Below the pieces are notes generated by a model, which saw nothing but the letters and a program-made list of their open reading frames with translations, was not told where the DNA came from and ran no database searches. A stretch of 64,000 bases of DNA, from NCBI GenBank assembly GCA_022823185.1, contig JAJDXQ010000020.1:234995-298994 (forward strand), written 5' to 3'. Every line of letters starts with the position of its first letter. Position 1 is the first letter of the stretch. The translations under genes and the position numbers were made by a program. This DNA is from Caldilineaceae bacterium. Its GTDB lineage: Bacteria > Chloroflexota > Anaerolineae > Caldilineales > Caldilineaceae. This document shows positions 21,146 through 31,740 of the stretch, in pieces.

Positions 21146-21835
21146 TCACTTCCCATACGAATGCAGCACGCCGCCATAGGGGACCGGCCTGATCCGCTTT
21201 CGCCACTTCGCCCACGTGCTCATCAGATGGGGCCAGAATGGGCTCTCCTTCCCCATCGGTTTGGCGTTCTGCAGCGCGTCCACGAACGACTCTGCATCAT
21301 CCTCGAACGCCGGCATTTCCACATAACAGTGCCCCAGTTCGAAAGGAATATGCGCGTCGCTGCCGGCCGTGATCAACAGCCCCCGCTCCTGCGCCAGCGC
21401 CAGCGCCGCAAGATTGTCGTGCGGGCGCACGCAGCGTGCGTTGCGCACCTCGATCGCGTCAACCTGGTCGATTACCTCCATCACGTTCGCCATACCCATC
21501 GCCGAGTTTCGCAACGAGTCCAGCGGATGGGGAATCGCAATTACCGCGCCCTGCTCGCGCAGCCGTCTTATTGTCTCCTGCGGCGACAGATCCCGCGGCA
21601 CCTCCTCCTTCACGAAATACGCGATCAGCTCCCCATGCGTGGTCATGATCTCTTCCCCGACGATAATCAGATCCGGTGCCAGCTCCTTCGCCCTCAGAGC
21701 CCCCGCCAGATTGTTGTGTTCGGTAATCGCCAGTTTATCCAGGCCCAAACTGCGCGCACGCGCGATCGCCTCCTCCGGCCTGGTCAAACAGTCTTTACTG
21801 TAGATGGTGTGAGAGTGCAGATCGACTTTCCACAT
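21146..21835 (-). CDS. PHP-domain metal-dependent phosphoesterase
   Basis: MWKVDLHSHTIYSKDCLTRPEEAIARARSLGLDKLAITEHNN; GSDAHIPFELG. Confidence 0.92.
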   Translation of the reverse strand: MWKVDLHSHTIYSKDCLTRPEEAIARARSLGLDKLAITEHNNLAGALRAKELAPDLIIVGEEIMTTHGELIAYFVKEEVPRDLSPQETIRRLREQGAVIAIPHPLDSLRNSAMGMANVMEVIDQVDAIEVRNARCVRPHDNLAALALAQERGLLITAGSDAHIPFELGHCYVEMPAFEDDAESFVDALQNAKPMGKESPFWPHLMSTWAKWRKRIRPVPYGGVLHSYGK

Positions 21836-21895
21836 AGTATCAACTCGCCCCGTAACGTAAACCCATGCAGGAGGCTCGGCCTACGATTGTCTTGA

Positions 21896-22885
21896 TCAGA
21901 CCTCCTGCGCCTCAGTCTCAGGTTTCTTCTGTGTTGTCAGCAGATGCGGCCAGAGCGCCAGACTGACAAGGCCGATGGCAACGCCAAACCACAGCGTGGC
22001 GAAACGGATCAACAGCGCGGCCGCCGCTGCCGCCGGCCGCGACAATCCCAGCAGCTGGATGCTGAGAGCCGCCAGCGAACTCTCCACGCCCCCCAATCCG
22101 CCAGGGGTCGCCACCACCGCGCCCACCACCGTGCTCATATTGAACGCGGAGATTGACGTCAGCATCGCGCCGACCCCCGCAACCGCGCCGAAGCCCAACA
22201 GGACCAGGTAGAAGGCCAGGCCCTGGCTCGCCCAGCTGAAAACGCCGATCAGGACCGAGGCAGCCAGGTACTTCGGCTGCAGCAGAAAATAGCTGCTCTC
22301 GTAGAATGCGGACAGCTTGTCCGCAAAGCGGTTTACCAGCGGCAACCGGTGTCCCAGCCCCAGGTACCACAGCGCGAGCGGCCGAATCTGGATCGCGACA
22401 ATGATCGCCGCGATCGCCAACAGCGCGGTCACCGCCGCCAATCGAATCCTTGCGTCGTCAACCGCCAGCAGCCCGATCCCCGCCAGCAAGATCATCGCCA
22501 GCCCGTCCGTCATCCGCTCGGCCAGAACCACCGGCGCCACCACCGAAACCGGGGCGCCGCTGACATTGCGCACCATGAACGCCCTTACAAACTCGCCCAC
22601 CTTTCCCGGCGTCATCATCATCAGGAAGCTGATGCCGTAAATGCGGGCGCTCTGACCGAAACTGATCGGCGTCCGGATCAGCCTGAGGTACCAGTGCCAT
22701 TTCAGCAGCCGCACGCCAAAGTTCACCAGGGTCAGCGCCAGCGTCGGCGCCAGCCACCCCCACGGGAAGTCTGCCAGCAGCGCCGACAACTGGCGCCAGT
22801 CTCCGTAAACGATCAACCCGATATAAACCAGCAGGGCCAGCAGCAGCGACCATAGAAGTTGTACGCCCAGCCGTCTCCGATCCAT
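21896..22885 (-). CDS. Flippase-like / lysylphosphatidylglycerol synthase TM-region family protein
   Basis: Many TM segments; TPGKVGEFVRAFMVRN and STVVGAVVATPGGLGGVESSLAAL motifs. Confidence 0.85.
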   Translation of the reverse strand: MDRRRLGVQLLWSLLLALLVYIGLIVYGDWRQLSALLADFPWGWLAPTLALTLVNFGVRLLKWHWYLRLIRTPISFGQSARIYGISFLMMMTPGKVGEFVRAFMVRNVSGAPVSVVAPVVLAERMTDGLAMILLAGIGLLAVDDARIRLAAVTALLAIAAIIVAIQIRPLALWYLGLGHRLPLVNRFADKLSAFYESSYFLLQPKYLAASVLIGVFSWASQGLAFYLVLLGFGAVAGVGAMLTSISAFNMSTVVGAVVATPGGLGGVESSLAALSIQLLGLSRPAAAAAALLIRFATLWFGVAIGLVSLALWPHLLTTQKKPETEAQEV

Positions 22886-23026
22886 TTCTCGTCCGCATCT
22901 GTTTGCCAGGCATCAGAACTCCCGTGTTTCTGCCCAACGTGCGCACCAATTATAGCCCGACCCCGCGGTACCGCTTAATCTGGCGCGCCAGAAGGGGCCG
23001 CAGTGCCCGGCGACCGCAGGGCTACC

Positions 23027-23854
23027 TTATGCGACTGTGGGTGACCTGGCGGCTGAATGCCAGAAGCTGAGTACCGCTCGCGCAAAGGCAGTTGGTCGCT
23101 CAAGGTGGATGGCGTGCCCCGTCGCCGGAAAAACGACCAGTCGCGCGTTTGGAACGCTGTCAGCCATCCGCTGGTTTACTCTGACGAACTTCCCGTCCTC
23201 AGCCCCCGCGAGGAGCAGAGTTGGCGCCGCCAGAGAAGGCAGTTTGGCATGGAGTCCGGGTTGAGCCCCCGTTCCCATCCCTCTCAGACTGTTCGCCAAA
23301 CCACTGGGCCGGTTCTTCAGGCGCTGCGCCCGCAGCTGCGCCCGTTGCTCTTCCGAGAGGTTCTGCCGCTGGCTCTTCCACATCGGCAGAGCTTCCCAGT
23401 AGTCCACGAACGCCTCGACGCCATCCTTCTCGATGTGGTCCGCCAGCGCATTGTCCCATCCCCTCCGCTCGGCCCGTTCCGCCGCCGACGCCAGCCCCGG
23501 AGACGCGCTCGCCAGCGTCAATGTCTTCACCCTCCCAGGAAAGGCCAACGCGAAATAGAGCGCAAGCCGCCCGCCCATCGAATAGCCCAACAGATGGACC
23601 GTCTCCTCCGTGACGCCCGCCAGCAGCCCAGCCAGATCATCCGCCGCCCGCCTCATCTTGTAACGGGAGGAAGCGCGCGGGTGCGGAGAGCGGCCATGGC
23701 CCAGCAGGTCCGGCGCCAGCGCCCGGAATCCCTCCGCCGCAAACGCCTGACCTGCCGCGGCCCAACTCCCCCCGTGCCCGGTGAACCCGTGCAGGAGCAG
23801 GACCGGCGTGTTTCCGTCATCGCCCCAACTGTGCAAGTGGTAGGTGTCATTCAT
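23027..23854 (-). CDS. menH: Alpha/beta hydrolase, probable MenH (SHCHC synthase)
   Basis: LLLHGFTGHGGSW, LLGYSMGGRLALYFAL, GHAIHLERP; near men genes. Confidence 0.8.
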   Translation of the reverse strand: MNDTYHLHSWGDDGNTPVLLLHGFTGHGGSWAAAGQAFAAEGFRALAPDLLGHGRSPHPRASSRYKMRRAADDLAGLLAGVTEETVHLLGYSMGGRLALYFALAFPGRVKTLTLASASPGLASAAERAERRGWDNALADHIEKDGVEAFVDYWEALPMWKSQRQNLSEEQRAQLRAQRLKNRPSGLANSLRGMGTGAQPGLHAKLPSLAAPTLLLAGAEDGKFVRVNQRMADSVPNARLVVFPATGHAIHLERPTAFARAVLSFWHSAARSPTVA

Positions 23855-24074
23855 GGGCGCTGGCGTTCAGGCTCGGGCCTCCGGCAGCCCGTTCTAGGCA
23901 ATTTGCGGGTATGTCTTCGGCCAGCGTCTGTCCACTCTTAACCTATAGACAAGCGAATCGAAGGCCGCGCTGTTCCCTCTTGGGAATGTAACGAGGGGCG
24001 GCATTCCTGGCTCCGGCAGACCTGGCCCGGTTGAACACTCGCCGGGCCCTTCATTCTACAGGAACGGACACCCG

Positions 24075-24962
24075 TCAGTTCCTGCTCTCCCACCGGTTGC
24101 TCTCCGGCGCCGAGAGCGGGAACCCTTCGCCCATCAGCTCCTCGCCGTCGCCCACCGTGAAATTCGGGATCAGCGGATGGCCCGGCGACTGGTCCAGCTT
24201 TACCCTTACGCCCTCCGCCATGAAGATCATCACATGGGCCCGCCGCTGCCGGGAGGTCACATTCGCCGGCGTCGCATGAAAGTTGAGACAGTGGTGGAAC
24301 ATGCACTCTCCGGCCTTCAGTTCGACCGGCTTCCCAATCTCCGCTGGCTCGTAGGCCATCTTCTGGCGCTCGGACTCCTCGATCTCGCGTCCCTCCGCCT
24401 CCGCGGCCGCACGCGCCGCCAGCTCCGCCGCATAGGACTCAAGTCCAAATCGAGGGTCCTTATGGCTACCGGGCACCACATGCATGCAGCCGTTATCGGG
24501 CGTCGCGTCATCCAGCGCCAGCCAGCAGGTTACGATGCGGGGTTCCCGCAACGGCCACAGGTAGAAGTCCTGGTGAAAGCGAAAATGCCCGTTGTCTCCC
24601 GGCGGCTTCGATATGATCTGATCATGCCACAGACGCACGCGCGGCGTGTTCAACAGCGCGCACGCCACACCGGAAATCACCGGGTGGTGGAGCAGCCGCT
24701 CATACAGCGGCTCCCGCTTGAACATATTCACATACTGCGTGATGACGCGCTTGGACTGCTCCTCGGAGACATCCTCCATCGCCGCGCCCCGCCTGTGCCC
24801 AAACTTGAACTCCACCTCCGAATCATCGCCGCCGGCCGATTCAATGGCGATCACCTTGTCAAGCGCGCTCCGCATCTCCTCCACCTCAGCCATGTCCAGT
24901 ACCCGGCCATAGCGCAGGTAACCGTTCTCGGCGAAGTAATCAATCTGTTCCTGACTTATCAT
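24075..24962 (-). CDS. Phytanoyl-CoA dioxygenase (PhyH) family protein
   Basis: FRFHQDFYLWPLREPRIVTCWLALDDATPDNGCMHVVPGSHKD (H-x-D), later HHCLNFHATPANVTSRQRRAH. ATGA overlap with menE. Confidence 0.9.
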   Translation of the reverse strand: MISQEQIDYFAENGYLRYGRVLDMAEVEEMRSALDKVIAIESAGGDDSEVEFKFGHRRGAAMEDVSEEQSKRVITQYVNMFKREPLYERLLHHPVISGVACALLNTPRVRLWHDQIISKPPGDNGHFRFHQDFYLWPLREPRIVTCWLALDDATPDNGCMHVVPGSHKDPRFGLESYAAELAARAAAEAEGREIEESERQKMAYEPAEIGKPVELKAGECMFHHCLNFHATPANVTSRQRRAHVMIFMAEGVRVKLDQSPGHPLIPNFTVGDGEELMGEGFPLSAPESNRWESRN

Positions 24963-26533
24963 GATGACATATCCCTCTCTTCTGAAATGAGTTTCCTCAA
25001 CGTTCTTTCAACCTCGCGCCGCGCCGTCTTGCCCGAACCGGTCTGCGGCAGCGCATCAACGAAACGCACGAACCTGGCGCGCGGTTGCTTATATCCGGCC
25101 AGGCGCCTCCGGCTGAAGGCCAGGAGCGCCTCCGCGCTGACGCTTTCCCCTTCGCGCAGCTGAACCGCTGCCGCGCACCGCTGTCCCCACTCTGCGTCGG
25201 GCAACCCGACAACGCAGACGTCGGCCACCGCAGCGTGCTCCCGCAGCGCCGCCTCCACTTCAGCCGGGTAGATGTTTTCTCCGCCGCTGACGATCATATC
25301 CGTTCGCCGCTGCACCACGGTCACGTCCCCGTCGGCATCGCGCAGGCCCATGTCTCCAGTATATAGCCAGCCCTCCCGCAGCGCTGAATCCGTCGCGACG
25401 GGGTCGCGGAAGTATCCACCCGACACCTGCGGCCCGCGCACCGTAATCTCTCCGATCTCGCCCGCCGGCGCGGTTTCGCCGTCGCCGTCCACGATGCGAA
25501 GCTCCGTGAACAGCAGCGGCCGCCCCACGCTCCCCGGCTTGCGCAGCACGTCCGCCGGCAACGAGGTCGCGACTTGCGAGGCCGTCTCGGTCATTCCGTA
25601 GGTCGCCGCAACCGGCGCCCCCGCCTCGCGCGCCGCCGCCAGCAGCTCCGGAGGCGCGGCCGCGCCGCCCAACAGCACCATGCGCAGGCTCTCCGGCCAC
25701 TCCGCCGCCGGTAAACTGCGGAGGAGCCTGTGCAGCATCGTCGGCACGAGCGAGGTGAGCGTCACCCTCTCCTCGCGCAGGCAGCGCTGAAACCGGTCCA
25801 GGTCGAAGCCCCGCTCAAGGACCACCGCCGTGCCGTAAAGACAAGACCGGAAGACGACCGCCAGCCCGCCAACATGGTAGAGCGGCAGACAGCTCAGCCA
25901 GCGGTCCTCTGTGTCCACCCCCAGACGACAGGCTGAGGCGACCGCGCTCCAGAAGTGGTTGCCAAAGCTGAGCTGCACGCCCTTGGGTCTGCCGGTCGTA
26001 CCGGAGGTGAAGATGATCGACTGTACCTGCGCCTCCCGCAAAGCGGGTTGCGCAGCCTGTTCCGCGCCTCCTGGCCGCCCGACCGACGCCCCTTCCTCGG
26101 CCAGGCCCGCCAGCGCCGCGACGTCCGGCAGCTGTAACGGCGCTCCGCGTCCCGCCGGCGTTGCCGGCCGCCCGTCTCCATCCCTGCCATTGCCAAGAGC
26201 GGCCCCGTAGTCATCGACCACAACCAGGGCCGGCTCCGCTAGCCTCAGCTGCCGCTCTCTTTCCGCGGCCGTCAACCTTGTATTGAGAGGCGCAAGCACT
26301 GCCCCGAAGCGGGCCGCCGCATGGATGAACGCGACGGCCTCTACACTGTTGTCGACCAGCGTCGCCACCCTGTCTTCCGGCCTCACGCCCCGCGCCGCCA
26401 GCCCTGCCGTAAGCCTGTCGACCAATCCATCCAGCGCGGCGTAACTCACCGACCGTCCGTCAAACCGGACCGCCAGCTTGTCCGGCGTTGCCAGGGCGCG
26501 CCACCTCAGCCAGTCTCGACACAGCGGGAACAT
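24959..26533 (-). CDS. menE: o-Succinylbenzoate--CoA ligase (MenE-type)
   Basis: IIFTSGTTGRPKGVQLSFGNH, ATYGMTETASQ, LYTGDMGLRDADGDVTVVQRRTDMIVSGGENIYPAEVE, TGSGKTARREVE. ORF extends into the IS to 26614; native ATG is 26533-26531. Confidence 0.9.
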   Translation of the reverse strand: MFPLCRDWLRWRALATPDKLAVRFDGRSVSYAALDGLVDRLTAGLAARGVRPEDRVATLVDNSVEAVAFIHAAARFGAVLAPLNTRLTAAERERQLRLAEPALVVVDDYGAALGNGRDGDGRPATPAGRGAPLQLPDVAALAGLAEEGASVGRPGGAEQAAQPALREAQVQSIIFTSGTTGRPKGVQLSFGNHFWSAVASACRLGVDTEDRWLSCLPLYHVGGLAVVFRSCLYGTAVVLERGFDLDRFQRCLREERVTLTSLVPTMLHRLLRSLPAAEWPESLRMVLLGGAAAPPELLAAAREAGAPVAATYGMTETASQVATSLPADVLRKPGSVGRPLLFTELRIVDGDGETAPAGEIGEITVRGPQVSGGYFRDPVATDSALREGWLYTGDMGLRDADGDVTVVQRRTDMIVSGGENIYPAEVEAALREHAAVADVCVVGLPDAEWGQRCAAAVQLREGESVSAEALLAFSRRRLAGYKQPRARFVRFVDALPQTGSGKTARREVERTLRKLISEERDMSS

Positions 26534-26550
26534 GGACAGTTCATCTCTCA

Positions 26551-27411
26551 GAGGCTGTTTGAATAGTAAAGGCTGTCGGCCAAATTGTGGTATACGTAGT
26601 TTTTGTGAAAACAAAACGATACCCAGCAGATTTGACTGACAGCCAGTGGTCTATTATCCAGCATCTGATTCCCGCAGCCAAACCGGGTGGGCGACCACGC
26701 AGCCTGGATATGCGTCTGATGGCTGATGCCATTCTCTACCTGACTGTGGGTGGCATCCAGTGGCGAATGCTGCCGAGTAGTTTTCCGCCGTGGCAGAGTG
26801 TTTACACCTACTTCAGGCAGTGGCGGGACGATGGCGCCTGGCGCAGGTTGCATGAGACGGTCAGAGTGCGTGTTCGTCATAAAATCGGACGACACAAGCA
26901 TCCAACGGCTGGCAATATCGATAGTCAGACAGTCAAGACTGGCCATACACCGGCAGGTGTGCGGGGTTACGATGGCGGCAAATGCATCACAGGACGGAAT
27001 CGGCTTCTTCTTGTCGATACGCTGGGACTCACATTGGCCGCCCTGGTCAATGCTGCCGACCTGCCTGACCGCGATGGGGCGCGGCAACTGCTCAGACGAG
27101 GCTGCGGTTTCGGCCAGAAACTGCGTCTTATCTGGGGTGACGGCGCCGATCGCGGCTCTTTGCAGAGATGGGTTGCGCGGCGTTTTCGCTTTCGCCTTAA
27201 ACCTGTCCACCGCCCGCAAGAGCAAAAAGGTTTCGCCGTATTGCCCCGTCGTTGGGTGGTGGAGCGCACCTTCGCTTGGCTTGGCCTCAATCGTCGCCTC
27301 TGTAAAGACGATGAACGACTGCCCGAAAGCAGTGTCGCCTTAATCCATATCGCTATGATGCGTCTCATGGTGCGCCGTCTGGCGCCCAATTGACCCTTTT
27401 CAAACAGCTTC
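26551..27411 (+). mobile_element. IS5-family-like insertion sequence, 861 bp
   Basis: Ends GAGGCTGTTTGAATAG (26551) and GAAGCTGTTTGAAAAG (revcomp from 27411), 14/16 match; 3-bp duplication TCA at 26548-26550 and 27412-27414. Confidence 0.9.
26587..27393 (+). CDS. IS5-family transposase
   Basis: YPADLTDSQWSIIQHLIPAAKPGGRPRSLDMRLMADAILYLTVGGIQWRMLPSSFPPWQSVYTYFRQW; NIDSQTVKT; VVERTFAWLGLNRRLCKDDE. Confidence 0.95.
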   Translation: MVYVVFVKTKRYPADLTDSQWSIIQHLIPAAKPGGRPRSLDMRLMADAILYLTVGGIQWRMLPSSFPPWQSVYTYFRQWRDDGAWRRLHETVRVRVRHKIGRHKHPTAGNIDSQTVKTGHTPAGVRGYDGGKCITGRNRLLLVDTLGLTLAALVNAADLPDRDGARQLLRRGCGFGQKLRLIWGDGADRGSLQRWVARRFRFRLKPVHRPQEQKGFAVLPRRWVVERTFAWLGLNRRLCKDDERLPESSVALIHIAMMRLMVRRLAPN

Positions 27412-27484
27412 TCAGAATCCAGCCAATTCAAAGCCGTAGCAACCACCTCAGATGCGGCTGCCGCACTGGCCACTCTCAGTTTCA

Positions 27485-27509
27485 GGCGGTCAGCCGCAGG
27501 CGGCTTCCC
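27485..27509. repeat. Palindromic intergenic repeat, copy 1 (GGCGGTCAGCCGCAGGCGGCTTCCC)
   Basis: Matches 42843-42867 except the central two bases. Confidence 0.65.
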
Positions 27510-27601
27510 TTGCGCCGAGGGGATTCCCCCCCCGCAACGCCTCCCTGTTCGTCACCGCGCCGCCGCGACAGTGGGCCAGCCCCCAGTCCCAGCCGTTCAG
27601 C

Positions 27602-28453
27602 CTACGGCCTCCAGGGGAACTGGCGAAAGTCCGGTTTGCGCCGCTCGTTGAATGCGTTCCTTCCCTCCTTGCCCTCGTCGGACATGTAGAAGAGCATCGT
27701 GGCGTCGCCTGCCAGAACCTGCAGACCGGTCTGGCCGTCCAGGTCGGCGTTAAAGCCGGCCTTGAGGAACCGGATCGCGATCGGCGACTTCCGCAGAATC
27801 TCCTGGGCCCAGTCCACGCCCTCCTCCTCCAGCGCCTCCACCGTCGGCAGCACCTTGTTCACCAGCCCCATCTCCAGCGCCTCCTGCGCCGAATACTGGC
27901 GGCACAAGTACCAGATCTCGCGCGCCTTTTTCTGGCCAACGATCGACGCGAGATAGGATGCCCCCAGCCCGCCGTCGAAACTGCCGACAATCGGACCGGT
28001 CTGGCCGAAGATCGCGTTTTCGGAGGCCAGTGAGAGGTCGCAGATCACGTGGAGCACATGGCCGCCCCCGATCGCGAATCCATTCACGAGCGCGATCACC
28101 GGTTTGGGCATCGTCCGCATCATTCGTTGCAGCTCCAACACATTCAGCCGCGCCACACCTTTGTCATCCACATAGCCGGCGTGGCCCCGCACATGCTGGT
28201 CGCCCCCGGCGCAAAACGCATGCACGCCGTCCTTGGGCGAGGGGCCGTTGCCGGTCAGCAGTACGACGCCCGTCTGATCATCGGCCCAAGCATCCTTGAA
28301 GGCCTCAATCATCTGATCGATCGTTTCAGGCCGGAACGCGTTGCGTTTCTCCGGTCGGTCGAACGCGATGCGCGCCATCCCGTCCGCTTTGTGATAGGTG
28401 ATGTCGCTGTACTCCGCCACCGCCTGCCAGTCGGCGCTACCAGGTATCGTCAC
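27602..28453 (-). CDS. menB: 1,4-dihydroxy-2-naphthoyl-CoA synthase
   Basis: [74 protein letters not shown]. Confidence 0.96.
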   Translation of the reverse strand: MTIPGSADWQAVAEYSDITYHKADGMARIAFDRPEKRNAFRPETIDQMIEAFKDAWADDQTGVVLLTGNGPSPKDGVHAFCAGGDQHVRGHAGYVDDKGVARLNVLELQRMMRTMPKPVIALVNGFAIGGGHVLHVICDLSLASENAIFGQTGPIVGSFDGGLGASYLASIVGQKKAREIWYLCRQYSAQEALEMGLVNKVLPTVEALEEEGVDWAQEILRKSPIAIRFLKAGFNADLDGQTGLQVLAGDATMLFYMSDEGKEGRNAFNERRKPDFRQFPWRP

Positions 28454-30210
28454 GAGTTTTCCTCCCCGTATTTCTGAATTTCCGCCATTAATTTTCGCCG
28501 CAACTTTTCATCGCGCGCGCCATCAGTCCGTACCTCAACGATGGTTGCCTTCCCGCCCTTGACCGACGCGCCGAGCGCCCGCGCCAGGCCGGCTCGATCT
28601 TCTTCCTCAATGCGTACGAACGCAAAACCGTACAGCGCCGCAGCCTGTCCGAAATCAAGTTCGGGCGGCGTGAGAAACAGCCTCTCGAACTGCGCATGGC
28701 CCTCCGCGATGGGCAACCGCCGAAAGACGCCCCCGCCGCCATTGTTCAACAGCACAATGGTGATGTTGTCCAGCCCATGCCTGCTCGCCGCCAGCAACCC
28801 GTTCATGTCGTGGCAAAAGCTGACGTCGCCGACGATCAACATCGTCGGCGCGTCCCGGCCCGCCGCGGCGACGCCCATCGCGGTTGAGATTACGCCGTCT
28901 ATGCCGCTCGCCCCCCGGTTCCCGAAGACCCGAATCCGCCTGCCAACCGGCCCCGCGAACTGGTCCACGTGGCGCACCGGCAGACTGTTGCCGGCAACAA
29001 GATTGGCCCCCGCTGGCAGCGCTTCAACGCTCGCGGCCACTGCGGCCGCGTCGAACCATGAAGCCTCCAGAAACGCACGCTGAATGCCAGCGCAACGCCG
29101 TTCCGCGGCCATCACCGACTCGGCCCAGCTCCCCGGTCCTCTGTGGATCCGGTCTGCCAGCCCCTTGCAAAAGGCAGCCTCATCGACCTGCAAGAAGGAG
29201 CGCACGCGGTGGCTGTCGTCCGCCCACACGCCGCTGCTCCGAATGTGTACCTGAAAGGGGGGCGCCTCCCGATCCAGGTACTCGTTCAGGGATTTCGAAG
29301 TCGGCATCGCGCCCAGCCGGATTACGACCTGGGGGGCCTCGAATCCCGTCCCATGTTGCAGAAAGCCCTCGTAGCTGCCCGCGACGTGCGCCGCCTCCGT
29401 ATGCGCGCCAAAGCGCAGCCCTGAGAGGGGGTCGGCAAATATCGGGTAGCCCGTGCGCTGCCCCAGCTTCGCCGCCGCCTCGACCAGGCAGGTCGGCGGC
29501 GTGCCCGCCCAGGGACCGCAAACGATCCAGCCCCGCTCGTGCGCGGCAACCAGTTCGGCCATCCGGTCCAGCTGCCCCGCCGTCGGCATGAGTACACCGT
29601 GCTGTGCAGAGCCGCCTGTTTCCCGCTCAAACCTGGGCCTGTATGGCGCCTCCGGTTCCAACGGTTTGCGAAATGGGATGTTGATGTGGACCGGTCCCTT
29701 CCGCAGCCCGTCCGCCACACCAACCGATCGGGCCGCCAGCGTGCGCACATTGCGCAGCGCCGCCCCAGGCGCATCCCGTTCGGCCAGCCCCGCGTCCACA
29801 GCCCACAGCGCATGATCGCCGTACATCTTAACCTGGTCGATCGTCTGGTTGGCGCCGCTGTGCCGCAGTTCCGGCGGCCTGTCCGCCGTGATCACCACGA
29901 GCGGCACGCCCGCCATATAGGCTTCCGCGACCGCGGCATGGAACTCCGCTGCCGCCGTGCCTGAAGTGCAAACAAGCCCCACCGGCCGGCCGCCTGCCTG
30001 GGCCAAGCCCAGCGCAAAAAAGCTGGCGCAACGCTCGTCCAGATGCACGAAAGTCTCGACCGCAGGGTGCGCGTCAAACGCAAGCGCCAGCGGCGTCGAG
30101 CGCGACCCCGGCGCAATGCACACCGCCCGCATCCCGGCAGCGGCCAGCCCCTCCACCAGCGTCTCCGCAAACGCCAGGTTTGGGTTGCAATCGACTGGTT
30201 CAGCGCTCAT
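28450..30210 (-). CDS. menD: 2-succinyl-5-enolpyruvyl-6-hydroxy-3-cyclohexene-1-carboxylate synthase (SEPHCHC synthase)
   Basis: [88 protein letters not shown]. Confidence 0.95.
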   Translation of the reverse strand: MSAEPVDCNPNLAFAETLVEGLAAAGMRAVCIAPGSRSTPLALAFDAHPAVETFVHLDERCASFFALGLAQAGGRPVGLVCTSGTAAAEFHAAVAEAYMAGVPLVVITADRPPELRHSGANQTIDQVKMYGDHALWAVDAGLAERDAPGAALRNVRTLAARSVGVADGLRKGPVHINIPFRKPLEPEAPYRPRFERETGGSAQHGVLMPTAGQLDRMAELVAAHERGWIVCGPWAGTPPTCLVEAAAKLGQRTGYPIFADPLSGLRFGAHTEAAHVAGSYEGFLQHGTGFEAPQVVIRLGAMPTSKSLNEYLDREAPPFQVHIRSSGVWADDSHRVRSFLQVDEAAFCKGLADRIHRGPGSWAESVMAAERRCAGIQRAFLEASWFDAAAVAASVEALPAGANLVAGNSLPVRHVDQFAGPVGRRIRVFGNRGASGIDGVISTAMGVAAAGRDAPTMLIVGDVSFCHDMNGLLAASRHGLDNITIVLLNNGGGGVFRRLPIAEGHAQFERLFLTPPELDFGQAAALYGFAFVRIEEEDRAGLARALGASVKGGKATIVEVRTDGARDEKLRRKLMAEIQKYGEENS

Positions 30211-31706
30211 GCCGCCTGCCTGCCAGCCACCGCGTTGATGATCGGCTGGAACTTCCATCCCGTCTCTTCCCACTCATTCCGCGGCACGGAATCGGGAACA
30301 ATGCCCGCGCCGGCATAGGCCCAGGCCCGCTCCTTCTGCACGATGGCCGAGCGGATGGCGACCGCAAAGGCCCCATCCATGGCGCTGTCTATCCAGCCGA
30401 CCGGCGCGGCGTACCAGCCGCGCAGCGTCGGCTCATTTTCCCGGATGAAATCCATCCCCAGCTCGCGCGGGGTTCCCCCCATCGCCGGTGTCGGGTGCAG
30501 CCTCTCCACCAGCGGCAACACGCCGCCGCTCCTTTTCAACATCGCCTTGATCGGGGTGTACAGATGCTGAATATTTCGAAGGACAAGGACGGCCGGCTCG
30601 CCAGCTACGGTAAGTTCGCTGCTCAACGGCGTCAGCAGTTCACGCACCCCATTCACAACCAGACCGTGTTCATGACGGTCTTTGCTCGAAGCCAGCAGAG
30701 CCGCCGCCAGCGCCGCGTCCTCCTCTTCGGTCGCCCCTCTCTGAATCGATCCGGCCAGGGCCATCGTCTCCAATGCAGCGCCCCGAACGCGCACAAGCAA
30801 CTCCGGCGTTGCCCCGAGAAAAGCATGCCCGGCCTGCGGCTCGAACAGAAAGCTGAAGCAGTCCGGGTAGTTGCCGCAAAGACGGGTCAGCGCCTGCGAG
30901 ATTCCAATCCGTTCACCTGCCCGCAGCTGGGCGGTTCGCGCCAGCACCACCTTTTGCAGCGCCGTGCTGGCGAACGTTTGTCGGGCCCCCTCGACCAGCT
31001 GCGCCCATTCGGCGTAGGGCATGGGGTACGCAATTTCAAGCTCATCCCCCGCGCCCGCCCCGGCTTCCACTCCCCCTGCCTGGCCGTCGACGCCAGGCTC
31101 CGTTCCGCACAGCAGTTCGGCCTGCGCAGCCAGCGCCTCCTCCAAGAGGGGCAGGACAGACGAGGCTTTCTCCTCCGGGGCCAGCAGAGCGTTAATTGTC
31201 AGCCAGCTCTCTCCTTCCTGTGACACAAACTGGTAGTGGGGAAGAATGAAATGGCCCGGATGGAAGCCGGTCCAGACCATGTCCGGCACAAAGTCCTCCC
31301 GAAAGGCAAAGCCGCCGAACATCCGCGGAAGCGCCAGTTCCGATCTGCCGCCCGGACCGCGACGAAGGCCGGAACCAGTCTCTGCGCAAGCGAACAACTC
31401 GCTTGCCTGCCTTGCAATCGCGTCGAACCGCCCGCGACCGTAACCGATCAGATGGGCGGCCACCCCAGAGCCCGCCAGCGTGATCCCCTGACGGCCATCA
31501 CGCCACATGAAGCGCTCCTGCCCCTCTGCCGCCCGCAGAAAACGCGCCGCCGCCAGCTCCCCCGCCGGACGACTGGCGCTCACAAGCCGCCCGTGCCGCG
31601 CCACACTGTATTCGCCCTGCCTGCCGCTCTCGACGCCCTCCATCCACGCGGCGTCCCGGGAGAAGCGCCTTTCGGCGGCGCCTTCTCCGCGTCTACGTGA
31701 AGTCAT
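30207..31706 (-). CDS. menF: Isochorismate synthase
   Basis: Chorismate-binding C-terminus: FLGATPELLVRVRG, LAGSIQRGATEEED, KDRHEHGLVVNGV, HLYTPI, HPTPAMGGTPRE; ATGA overlap with menD. Confidence 0.93.
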   Translation of the reverse strand: MTSRRRGEGAAERRFSRDAAWMEGVESGRQGEYSVARHGRLVSASRPAGELAAARFLRAAEGQERFMWRDGRQGITLAGSGVAAHLIGYGRGRFDAIARQASELFACAETGSGLRRGPGGRSELALPRMFGGFAFREDFVPDMVWTGFHPGHFILPHYQFVSQEGESWLTINALLAPEEKASSVLPLLEEALAAQAELLCGTEPGVDGQAGGVEAGAGAGDELEIAYPMPYAEWAQLVEGARQTFASTALQKVVLARTAQLRAGERIGISQALTRLCGNYPDCFSFLFEPQAGHAFLGATPELLVRVRGAALETMALAGSIQRGATEEEDAALAAALLASSKDRHEHGLVVNGVRELLTPLSSELTVAGEPAVLVLRNIQHLYTPIKAMLKRSGGVLPLVERLHPTPAMGGTPRELGMDFIRENEPTLRGWYAAPVGWIDSAMDGAFAVAIRSAIVQKERAWAYAGAGIVPDSVPRNEWEETGWKFQPIINAVAGRQAA

Positions 31707-31740
31707 CAGTTCCGCCCCAATAAATCGCGTCCCTTGCAGT

